From contig JAANDG010000081.1 of the NCBI GenBank assembly GCA_036852015.1, positions 298,466 to 362,465 on the forward strand: a stretch of DNA of 64,000 nucleotides. The letters run 5' to 3'. A model generated the notes under the pieces. That model was given only the letters and a program-made list of their open reading frames with translations. It had not been told where the DNA came from and searched no databases. Shown in pieces: positions 1 to 10,300 of this stretch (its first letter is position 1; every line of letters starts with the position of its first letter). Origin of the DNA: Pelodera strongyloides. Taxonomy: Eukaryota; Nematoda; Chromadorea; Rhabditida; Rhabditidae. The position numbers and the translations under genes were made by a program.

Positions 1-21
1 CCAGAAGGCTCCCCAATCACC

Positions 22-581
22 TCAACGCCTTGTATTAGTCCTTGGCTGAAAAAAAGAAAGATATCTTCATTTTGCAAGGAGTCACACTAGAGTTGTGTAC
101 CTAATATAAAAAGCACTAGTTACTTGGTAGTTGAGATACGAAATGAAGCAGTGTTTTTGTGTTTTAACACATAAATAAAAAATCGTTTACGCTCCAAGAG
201 CGTGGTTCAAATTCAAAGTTTGATTATTGACTAACGTGTACCGCAGAGGTTCTGAACAATATGCGACGAGTTCCAAATGACAAATTGCTCGACGTCTTCG
301 GGCTAGGGCCAGGAGGCGCCCATGATTCCCTCACTTTACCACACATTACAAAGCGAGTTTAAATTAAATCTTACCATTATCCTCCATTTTGGCACTAATG
401 TTTTATTTTTGTGCATCACTAGCCCATCGGTTAGGGCAAGGCTCACATAGAAACAAACTTTATAAAATGCAATACCATACCTGATATTAACTAGATTCGG
501 GAGATATCTTTCTTCTGCATCGGTAAGCTGCATAAAATTAGCAACTCGTAAGCTGCATAAAATCAACGCGATAAACAACAT
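22..581 (-). CDS. candidate small secreted peptide gene, 4 exons, about 78 aa
   Basis: Not recognised by family. Exons read 581-481, 394-375, 333-242 and 45-22, each bounded by AG/GT sites and keeping phase, with a TGA stop at 24-22. The ATG at 581 opens a hydrophobic stretch (MLFIALILCSLRVANF) that looks like a signal peptide. It is followed by LTDAEERYLPNLVNIS and a Pro/Ser-rich part containing APPGPSPKTSS and SFGTRRILFR. The dibasic RR sites would suit a processed secreted peptide, but no known neuropeptide motif is clear. No upstream acceptor for trans-splicing is obvious. The model rests on splice consensus and phase only; a 20-nt second exon is a weak point. An alternative is that only the first exon is real. 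Confidence 0.38.
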
Positions 582-977
582 CCCGCCCGTTGAGGTTTAG
601 AAATTTCTCCCGGACGCGGGTAATATAGTCGTTATTCTTTCACAGAAAATAAAATAGATCAGGGAATAGCAGTGAACAATCCAAAATTATTAGTATTAAA
701 AGAAAATTACTCCTTCAGACGTCTGGCGCTGCAAAAAGTAGTATCTTGAAAGCAGAGGGACATAACCTTGTCTCTGGTAGTTATGCACTTCTTTCGACTA
801 ATCAGAAAGCGCAAAAACATATGATTCTGACAGACAGGGTCACACGTTACGTGAGATAAGATTGCGTCGATCAGACATAGAGAGTAGGGACAACAAATAA
901 AACAGCAAACTACAGAGTACAAACTACAACACACACAATGCAATGTTTCGGAATACACATACAAGTATAAATTAGTA

Positions 978-1149
978 CATTAAAGCGAAATGTTAGCCCC
1001 TTTGGAAACTTTGCATATGATAAGCAAATCCTATGTATCCTATGCTAATTTTGTACGATCGTCCACGGCAATCGTACAAAATTAGCATAGGATACATAGG
1101 ATTTGCTTGTCATATGCAAATTTTCCAAAGGGGCTGGCATGTCGCTTTA
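978..1149. mobile_element. short near-perfect palindrome (MITE-like)
   Basis: The two arms of about 80 bp are nearly identical in inverted orientation around a short loop near 1065-1072. The ends resemble TTAAAGCGAAAT, linking it to the AAGCG MITE family found elsewhere in the window. The 116-codon frame crossing it is not credible as a gene. Confidence 0.75.
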
Positions 1150-1402
1150 AATCTATTGATAAGCCCAACGATAGTCACCAGACAAAGACGATCGATAAAC
1201 GAGGCCTATATCATATTAGTATCAGAATGCCGGTGGCACATCTTGTTATCAAACGTAATAGGTAGCGATGTAGTTTTGGTCAAGATACTTTTCAGAATGG
1301 AGTTGGTCAAGGCCAATTGTTTACCACGCCGCATAACCGCACGTCCGCATGAAGTCCCTGGAGCTGGAGTACTTCTATACTGATGCGGATCAATTCAATT
1401 TA

Positions 1403-1582
1403 CAGCGAAATACCAGGCCGGGGTTTGAAACGCGTCGTGGACAACTGAATTGTTACGTATTTATACTAATTTGCTGGAAATTAACTCGATTTTTATTCTA
1501 ATTTATGCTCATTTGCATAGGCCGCATAAAAATGTTGGCGTACTCGATGTGTTTCAAAAACCAACCGGTATTTCGCGTTAAT
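1403..1582. mobile_element. AAGCG-family MITE copy
   Basis: Inverted termini match the family consensus AAGCGAAATACCGGCCGG followed by TTTTTGAAACGCATCG. The interior has the family's A/T-rich centre with an attctaatttatgctcat-like block. Confidence 0.7.
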
Positions 1583-1759
1583 GTCAATGCCACGCCAATA
1601 AAGATGTTGCACATCCGAATTGGCCGCCATCAGGCGAACATACTGTTCCCCAAAAGCAAGATTTCAAGCAACGACAAAAGCAGAGACGACAACGGGTAAA
1701 TTCATGTAACGACGGTAATTCCACAACAAATGCTTCTAATGTAATCACAGGAGTTCATA

Positions 1760-2015
1760 TCCCCCGACCAACCCGAGTTTTTTCCGAGAAACTTTGCATT
1801 TCCGAGCCTTTTCCGCCTATTTCCCGAGTATTCTCCGAGAAGATTCTCGGAAAAAGCTCGGAAACTTTGAGGTTCTCGGGCCGAGCTCGGGAGCAGTCTG
1901 TTTGTCCGTTTCCGAGCTTTTCCCGTGCGACCTCTCGTATTCCGAGCTTTTTCCGCTAAAAACTTAGTAGGAAACTAGCAAAAAACTAGCTGGTTTTTCG
2001 GCGGGCAGAGCTCGG
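1760..2015. repeat. TCCGAG / CTCGG-rich degenerate repeat
   Basis: Dense recurrences of tccgagctttt and ctcggaaa on both strands, able to form local hairpins. A diverged relative lies at about 57605-57860. No coding signal. Confidence 0.55.
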
Positions 2016-2435
2016 AAACAAATATCATAGCGGTCAACACTTATATGTTCTCCAAAATCAATATTTCAACCCAACCACTTCAAATCAGAAAACACAAATT
2101 TGCATCCCCCCAGAAATGCCTACTCATAAGCTCATCCAAATACGGCCTCGGAACAATAACATTCGGATAAATATGGAATACGAACATAGTCTCCAACAAC
2201 AAACCCCCTAATTTACACAAACCCTGCCCCGTCTCCCTAACCCACAACTTTTATTTCTTTGTCAGGGAAGGGTGCATACACCGAAAAATCAAACTATCAA
2301 AACTCAAACAACAATAACAACAAAAACAATTAGAGGTGGAATCATTGCAGACTTCAACTCCTGCACACACTGCGAAATCTAAAGTAGAAGTAATGAGTAT
2401 AGCCGAGGAGCGACTTCTAATGTGATAATGATTAA

Positions 2436-2620
2436 GAAAAATACAGGCCGGTTTTTGAAACACATCGTGGACAGCTGAATCATTGCATATTTATGCAAAG
2501 TTGTTAGAATTTAGCTCGATTTTATATTCTAATTTATGTTCATTTGCATAAGTATAAGATAAGAGTGCAGCTGTCCACGATGCGTTTCAAAAATCGGCCG
2601 GTATTTTGCTTTTACCAGTC
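2436..2620. mobile_element. AAGCG-family MITE copy
   Basis: Begins with ACAGGCCGGTTTTTGAAAC and ends with the inverted counterpart ending TTTGCTTTTA. The outermost bases have diverged from the family consensus. Confidence 0.68.
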
Positions 2621-2686
2621 GGACGTCGATCCTACGGGCTCTTCTCCGACTGGGAACGGCCTTAGGCCGATTTGTGCCCTATTTAA

Positions 2687-3599
2687 AGGGACAGGCCCAT
2701 CAAAATAAACGTATATTTACGATTTCATGTTATGTTTTATTAGCAGCGTTTATTACAATATATACACACACTAATTTTTATCCACATTCACCCCGGGGAA
2801 CTTTTTTACGACGAGCCCAACTGATAAGGGTACCGTAGTTGCATCAATTTAGTCCTAATAATTCTTTTACTTCGCGTATGTTATAACACAGTTGCAAAAT
2901 TACGCATGAGAGAATATGCTCAATAAAGAGGTGCCAGAGAAAAAAACCGAGAGAGCAGACAACCAGAGCAAATAGACAGCGAGAGGAAGGGCCAGGCAAC
3001 GGTATACATTTGCGGATGCGCTCGTCGGAAAAAGTTTCCCGGGGTGAATGTCGATAAAATTTGGTTTGCATATATTGTAATAAACACTTTTAAAGGGAGA
3101 GGCCCACGAGAAAAAAAATTCCTCAATTTACTTGTACAGAATGTCCGAAATTTTTGAAATATCACTGTAAAAACCGCATTTATTTGCATCTAGAACTCAC
3201 AGAGTCATTCCCCGGCAAACAGTTCGGCCAGGTACCGTAGTCAGGATCAATTTTTGCGCTTTTATGGCACTACAATATCTAAAACGCTTTTTTATTATCG
3301 TAGGAATGTTCGTCATTCGTTTAATAATTATTATGCAGAGAAATAAGGCTAATGGACGGATATAAACCGTAAAAACGTACTTTGACGTTACTGACTACGG
3401 TACCGGGCCGAACTATTTGCAGGGGAATAACTCTGTGAGTTCTAGGTGCAAAGAAATGCGATTTTCATAGTAATATTTCTGAAATTCCGGACATTCTGTG
3501 TCAATAAATTGAGGAAAGCTTTTTTCTCGTGGGCCTCTCCCTTTAATAAAAATTAAGACGAAATCATAAATATAGGTTTACTTTGATGGGCCTGTCCCT
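2687..3599. mobile_element. TTAA-flanked palindromic element (family A), interrupted by a nested element
   Basis: TTAA lies at 2683-2686 and 3600-3603. The ends are AGGGACAGGCCCATCAAA and its inverse. Arms continue as an imperfect palindrome. A full uninterrupted relative is at 50598-51036. The element is split by a second palindrome at 3094-3542. The structure resembles the PALTTTAAA-type palindromic repeats known from Caenorhabditis; the target site TTAA is as used by piggyBac-like transposons, but no transposase is encoded. Confidence 0.8.
3094..3542. mobile_element. nested TTAA palindrome (family B)
   Basis: Flanked by TTAA at 3090-3093 and 3543-3546. Ends are AGGGAGAGGCCCACGAG and its inverse, and the arms pair almost end to end. 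It interrupts the family A element. The uninterrupted sequence is seen at about 50645-50668, which confirms the insertion and a TTAA duplication. Confidence 0.82.
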
Positions 3600-3605
3600 T
3601 TAATA

Positions 3606-4397
3606 GTACTTTTACGCAAAGGTAAGAAACAAATAGGTCCCGTGGCTACCAGCCACGGGACCAGTTTTTGTCTGTCTGTAGATAATCTCGTGTAGTTTCA
3701 AAATACGGTAGTTTCTTTTAAAATTGAAAGGAAAATCGGCCATACGTGTAAACCCCATTACAAAAGGCGCGTTCTATGGGAAAAAGTTGTGGAATTCTGG
3801 AAAAGAACCGTTCGAGATGGACACCGGAAATGTTAGGGCGGGTTCGGGATTGATTTTCCGAAAGGAAACCATGCAAATTCATCGTGCGGTATGGACATCT
3901 TGAAAACGTTCTAATGCTTGGAGAAAACAAAAAAGCTTTAGTCCCACAGCGATTTCACTATGGTATTTTTTTTGCCTTTTCTGCATGTTTCCACTTGCAT
4001 CCATCACGAAGGGTTCATTTCCGGAATTCCACAAACTTTTTCCCATCTCGAACGAGCCTATACAAATGCTCGAAACTACCAAACCTCCTTTATATAATAA
4101 GATTATCAGAATGGTGAAAGTGAGTGATAGATAAACATTGTAAACTTTCTGAAACGTTAAATGGATCAATCTTCCAACGTACCTTTCCGTTCGGCGAAGT
4201 GAGCCAATGCTGTATTCGTTCACAGAATTCACGATGCATTCGAAGAATGAAGAAGCATAAAATAAGATAAATAAGATATCATAGGCAGTTAGAACCAATC
4301 GAAAAGTGACAAACACTTTGGCTAAGTCGCCCAGGTAATTGCACCAACCATCCACAGGCACAGTATCGTATAAAGAAAAAAGAGTTGATAATGAAAT
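3606..4397. other. no supported gene; open frame of uncertain meaning
   Basis: A minus-strand frame of 192 codons (4457-3879) is rich in hydrophobic residues, but it overlaps a minisatellite at its start and an inverted repeat (about 3775-3850 against 3950-4080) at its end. Nothing recognisable was found in it. Confidence 0.3.
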
Positions 4398-4645
4398 AGA
4401 GGTACTCGCACACTGCGGTAATTCGCTCACTCGGTACTCGCGCACTGCGGTACTCACGCACTACGGTACTCACGCACCGCGCACTCGCTCGCACTGCGGT
4501 ACTCGCGCACTACGCGTACTCACTCGCACTGCGGTACTCGCGCACTGCGTACTCACGCAATGCGGTACTCGCGCACTGGGGTACTCACGCAATGCGGTAC
4601 TCGCGCACTGCGGTACTCGCGCACTACGGTACTCGCGCACTGCAC
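4398..4645. repeat. GC-rich minisatellite, about 16-17-bp unit
   Basis: Tandem copies of ACTGCGGTACTCGCGC and close variants, about 14 units. The frames running through it on both strands are by-products of the repeat. Confidence 0.85.
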
Positions 4646-4783
4646 GGAAACCACAGACGTAGACGCTTGCAAACTACAAGTTCTAAATAATGTTTGCAAG
4701 AATTCCCATACAGTAACACACATTTGCTCGAAAATGCTAGTGCACGATTGCAGATTTTATCATTCAAAAACCAATTGACCCAC

Positions 4784-4912
4784 CTAAGCACATCTTCTTC
4801 AGGTGTCCTATATGGTCCAAGTTCGCGCGGAGCTCCTCGTTGCACATGTAGTCATGGAAGTCCTGACCATAACCTTGCCAGGAACTCGACGGTGCCAAGC
4901 GCATACCCGTTC
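4784..4912 (-). CDS. candidate isolated coding exon, product unknown
   Basis: In one minus-strand frame this stretch reads as a well-mixed, protein-like sequence (APSSSWQGYGQDFHDYMC, then NEELRANLDHIGHLKKMC), with an AG acceptor at its upstream end and a GT donor (GTGGGT) at its downstream end. No adjoining exons could be joined with confidence and no family is recognised. The other frames are also open here, so coding status is weakly supported. Confidence 0.28.
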
Positions 4913-4922
4913 CTTACATCCC

Positions 4923-7123
4923 CTAAAAGTATTGATTACATAACAATAATGTAGAAGCTTGGGTAAACAGTGAAGTCGGCAATTTAAAGGGAATATGTAT
5001 GCCCTTTTTGAAGTTAAGCTGTATTAATAGAATGTGTGTTCCTCATTAAAGGAAACAACAACAAAAATTATTTAAAGCAAAGTTTTTCAAAGCAATTTCT
5101 GTTACATGCTGATTTTGCATATGTGTGCATACATCGGCATATAGCAAAACAGCATCAAATGAGAATATTCGAATTTACATATTCAGTCGCCTACTTAAAG
5201 CGAATTAGCGGTCGGTCTCAACAAAAAAATACGCAAACCTTTTAAAATGTAGGACTTTTACTAAAATATAATTTTGGATTTGGATGCTGTGTGTGATATT
5301 TGAAAAGGATCCCTCGAATTTAAAATCGGCAAATCCTAATTCGCAAAAAAAATTCTCGATGCAAAATTGTACTTATACCTAACGTCTGGTGATGGATTGT
5401 TTTGCTCACATATTCCCTTTAAAAAATGATCGGATACATTAAAGGCTCAGCTCAATTTCTGTTACACATTCCAGTAAAAAGCTCCAAGTATACTGTTAGC
5501 AAACCTGTAGCGAATATTGGAGTTGTTAGCAAATTTAGATCCTAATTCGTTCAAAATTGTACTTTTACCTAACGGGGATTGTCATACTTATTTTTGATTC
5601 AAAATTAGTTATGGTATAATATAGAAAAAACGCTAGGGATTGGAGAATAGAACGGTTTGAATGCACCTTTTCTATGTACACGAATCAAAAAGAGAAAGAA
5701 ACATAGGACACCTACATGATGCATAGCCGAAAGTGAACCAGTCAAAAATAGTTCAAAATTAGGTAGCTTACATTCAATTTCACGAATTTGCAGCCTTGGA
5801 CAAATAAAGTAGGAGCAAGTCATAATCACGGCAGTCATAGGTTAATACTGATAAATTCCGAAAACGCACAACCTTTTAACCATAACGATCAAATTTGCAA
5901 ATGTTCATTACCTAGCAAATTTTAAGGTTCCATATACACTATACACGTTTCAAAATTTCTATCAAAATTTCAAATGGCCTCCCACGTTCGGTAGAGGCAG
6001 CGGGCAATTCAAAGCGAGGAAAATAGCGAAATGCTTATCCACCTGACAAGCTGCAAACGCTTAAATTTTCGCTGAGCATTTCGATTTTCTTGCTACAAAC
6101 AGTGTAGCATGCTCGCTGTATAAATAGAGATTGATCAGAATCGATCGATTATATGTTAACTGAAATAAAGTAAAAGATAACCTACAGCAGAGGCACTGGC
6201 GGCGCCGCACTCCTAGGAGAAATGTTTAGTCAAATTAGAATAACGGTTAATTTATCACAAATTTGCATAATCGTCGCATTTGCATAATCGTAATATATTG
6301 GCTAACGCACGTTTACGAGACCCTCAGTTTAAATTGTCTCTACCTCACGAAAATAGTACGTTTCACATCAAATACATATCCGTGGTAGATGAGAGCAGTG
6401 TAGTGCTATAAGCAAATCCAAATGCACTCTTGTATGGACAGATCGAACCCATATTATTGCGATAACTTTCTTTATTTATCCAATAAGAGAAAAAGTAAGA
6501 GTTCTTAATTTTTAGATTTTAGGATTAAAGGACTATGTATACTCCACATGCCCATGTGTGAAGACTTTCGACACAAGACCGACGAACTCTTATTTGCTCT
6601 CTCCATCAAAAAGTGACAAAAACGATTTATTAGATTTACGTACACCACTTCACAAACTAAATTCCACGACTAGGACAACTTCCAACTACACGAACTAACG
6701 TAGATTTGTACATAATAATTGAGCTTATTACATCAACTTCGGGGGGTTCAGTCAACACATATTCACAATAAAAATTTCAAGTAGGAAACTTCCAACGAAC
6801 TCGTAGATTTGTACATAATAATTGAGCTTATTACATCAACTTCGGGGGGTTCAGTCGTCCCAATCCGACTCGTTTGATGTCGATTCATCTGAAAATGGTC
6901 AAAATCTAATTGTCCAAAGCGAATTCTGTTAAAGCGAATTCGCAAAGCTGCACTATCACACTTGGTTGTGAGCTATCTTATTTCGTGATGTGTTAATTGA
7001 ATATACTCAATAAACTCTAACAAAGATAAGCGAAACACCCCATCTGCCCACCATCAATATATGAAACGAATGAGTTCTCATGCTTTATCGGTATATGGTC
7101 TATTTACTCCATGCGTACTTGTG
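4923..7123. other. A/T-rich stretch without a supported gene
   Basis: Contains a direct repeat of about 52 bp (about 6703-6753 and 6801-6853, sharing the ttcggggggttcagtc block), a fragment of an AAGCG-type repeat near 5190-5240, and no exon chain that I can support. Confidence 0.5.
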
Positions 7124-7237
7124 TTAAAGCGAATACGGCCGGTTTTGAAACCTCGAAGGTCAGTTAAAATAAACATTTAGAATAAAAAACGAGCTTCTGA
7201 ATCGCGTTTCAAAACTTGGTATTTCCTTTAACGACAG
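7124..7237. mobile_element. short AAGCG-family MITE copy
   Basis: TTAAAGCGAATACGGCCGG at one end and the inverted form ending in CCTTTAA at the other; internally shortened compared with other copies. Confidence 0.65.
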
Positions 7238-7308
7238 TTCCTCTAGCCTCTAATCCGCCGCCTGTGTGATATAAACCAAAGCCAAAACCAGGCCTAACCT
7301 CTTTAAAG

Positions 7309-10300
7309 CTAACCAAGCAGGCCAAAACCTTCGGAAGGCTTCTGAATTACTTTCTGCCACCTACCGTCACTCTCGCTATCGCTTTGGTACTTCCTCCGAA
7401 GGTCTAATTGCTTCTGAATCGACTCCATTATACCAGTTCCTCCGTTTTCTGAGGCCGGACTCCTCTCAGCTGGGGTCACCGGACGAAGGGAATCCTTTTG
7501 ATGACTGCGAATTGACTAAATCATCTTATTTAAATTTTCATGTTTATGTTCCTTTCTCCATCCCTTCCCAAATATTTCACAAGAGCATGCAAGACAGTTA
7601 AGTTAATACTGATGCCGTATTCACACACACAAGGAGCCCTAGGTAGGGTTCCCTGCCTGTTGGTGAATACCGCCTCTGCACTGTAGCAATCGATTATGCT
7701 ATTACATCCACGGTCGCCTCTTTTGCAATGCATGAAAAACCCACAGAAAATTAAGTAAACGTATCTTATTTGCGTATGCGAATGAACTTTCGAACGTACA
7801 CGTACATAATTCCAAATACGAATTTTGGTACACAATTCAAACTAACCGCCAATAGGTCGCCTCGATCAGCTGACGGTGATGGCAAGTTGGTGGGCCGCGT
7901 TGCAGATGTGGGAGGAGCAAGACGAGATGTATCTGCTGGAGGAGGGGGCGGTGCTGAAGTAGGAGCACCCAACGTGGGTGGAGGAGGGGGCGGAGCTGGA
8001 GGAGGTGGAGCTCCAGAACTACCGGGTGGTAAAGGAGGAGGAGCCGGGGCGGCCTTGGAGACAGGCGGCACACCGAATGATGGGTGCGGAGCTATAGGCG
8101 GAGGTGGGGGCGGTGCCGATTTGATGGGCGGAGCTTGTGAATGCTGAAAATATACATTTACTAGTAATACTTGAGGACGTCACATAAATAAAAGGTCAAA
8201 GTCAGGATAGCACTCACCTTCGGTCTCACGTTGGGCATGGCAACTGGTACGGGAGCTCGTCGTTCACTAAATTTTAAAAATAAACGAGTCGTCGACAGAA
8301 TGGTCTCCATAAAGAAATAATCAGAGACATTTTTCGTCGTCACTCTATTATACCCTCTCTCTAATTTACTGTTTCTCTCTCCTTCTCTCTCTCTCTCTCT
8401 CGTTCTCTTCTTCCTCTCTCACCATACCGACCCTCTCTTCAGATCCGCTGGCGTAAATGAAGTAGACCGTGAAGGTGGCGGGGGAGGGACCTCATCCCCC
8501 ACCACCCTGCTTGACGTCACTGTCAAAGTGGTTCTCGATTGGAAGTCGAAAGAACACGGCACTGGTGTAGAGTCCAGACGAGCAGTCGGTGAGTTGGCGG
8601 TCTGCAAATATACAATGTTATATATTACCCTGTGGCATTTAAACAGCGGGGCCTAGCTCGAAGTCCATGATTACATACACAGTTTTGATAACTACTTGGT
8701 TCTTTAAAGCGAAATACCGACCGGTTTTTGAAACGCATCGTGGACAACTGCATTCTTATGTATTTATGCGAAGTGGGGTCTAATTGGGGTGTATTTTTTT
8801 TAGCTAAATTGTGCTCATTGCAGATGACGCATACGAATAACCGGCCGCTATTTCGCTTTAATCGTACCTTGAGCGAATTATTGTGTTTGATAGCAGCAGG
8901 CGTTTTCCTTCCGTGGCCAGCAGGGTAAAGACGTCTAAATACATATAATATTTGCCAAGCATCTGATATTTCGTGAGCTAAAACATCAAGATAAAGGACA
9001 CCGCGTGGTTTCAACCGAATCCTCGGAATTGTGCAGGCTTGCCAATTGTGAGCATGGCAGCATATCAAAGTATGTCTCAGCTGACCCTTTAAAATTGTAA
9101 AAAGTAAGTGAAGTACAACTTACATGCTGTTCCTGGCTTCTGTCAGGGAGCTTGTTCCAGGTGACCTAAAGTTATTTTGATATAGAACCTTTAAAGCGAA
9201 ATACCGGCCGGTTTTTGAAGCACATCGAGTTCACCAGCATTCTTATGCAGCTCATTGCTTATGCAAATAAAAATAAATTAGAATGAAAAATCGAGCTAAA
9301 TTCGAGTAACTTAGCATAACTACGTACGACTTCAGTTACCCATGATGCGTTTCAAAAACTGGCTGGTATTTCTCTTTCAATGGAAACTTCGAATTTGAAG
9401 AAAGCAATTATGACATAAAGATAAAGATAAAGATAAAGTCATAAAGTGAAGCGGGTTATATCAACTGAATCCGCGGAAACGGTGCACCTGGGTCCAGCTC
9501 AGAGGCTGGACATACTGGCCATTTAAATTTCCCGGTGGCCGATCTGCTCGGGAAGTCGATTTATCTCCGCTGGTTTTACCCAGATACCAAATTTTACACC
9601 TTTGGTGGGGTGAGGGGGTTCCGGACCTGGATCAAACCAGCAACCGGTGGCGTGAGCAAGGGCCTTGCCACTTGACCACGCCCCCCTTCGAATAGGATAA
9701 GCGAATAAATACAGTACCTATTTCTGGGAACATTGGTGGAGAAAGTTGGTTCAGGATCCTCCTCTTTATCCCAGGCACTTAACGGATCTAAATTTATTTT
9801 GAATTCAATAATGTTATGGTTGATTGTTAGTTGTCTACGTTGGTCGGCCCCTTGATTGGTTCTCTGTTACACTATGTCTTCTCAGCGGAATCTCGGTCTT
9901 CTCAGCGGAATCGAACCCTGACCACTTCCCCGAAAGACAAAACAGCAATCCACTAGGCCGCGTGGTCAATTTATAGTTTGCACACACCTTCTCGTTCGGT
10001 TATTGCGGGCAGGGAAGGCTGCGCTGGAGCTGGGTCTCGCACAACACTTTTTGGCTGGAAATTGAAAAGGTAAATTGGTAAAGCTTGAATGTTGGTAATC
10101 AGATAGCTTAGCCATTTTCTCATCGCAATTGCAATGAGTCATGAAATATATGAAGGAAGACAAAACAAGAAGACACTCTTGGAAACTAAGCATACAAAAA
10201 AAACTCAAAGTAAACAAACCCTCATGCTTTTCCGAATATCGTCACCTCGCTCAAGAACATTTCGCACCAACACTTTTAGCTCCTTTTTATTTTCCAAATC

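Noticed and set aside
1033..1383. 116-codon plus-strand frame
   Set aside because: It runs through a perfect hairpin element and has no splice or family support.
3879..4457. 192-codon minus-strand frame with hydrophobic segments
   Set aside because: Starts inside a minisatellite and ends in an inverted repeat; a frame of this length is expected by chance in a window of this size.
7770..8147. Plus-strand glycine-rich open frame
   Set aside because: It is the antisense of the proline-rich WASP exon at 8143-7847; that exon has splice sites, phase continuity and a WH2 domain.
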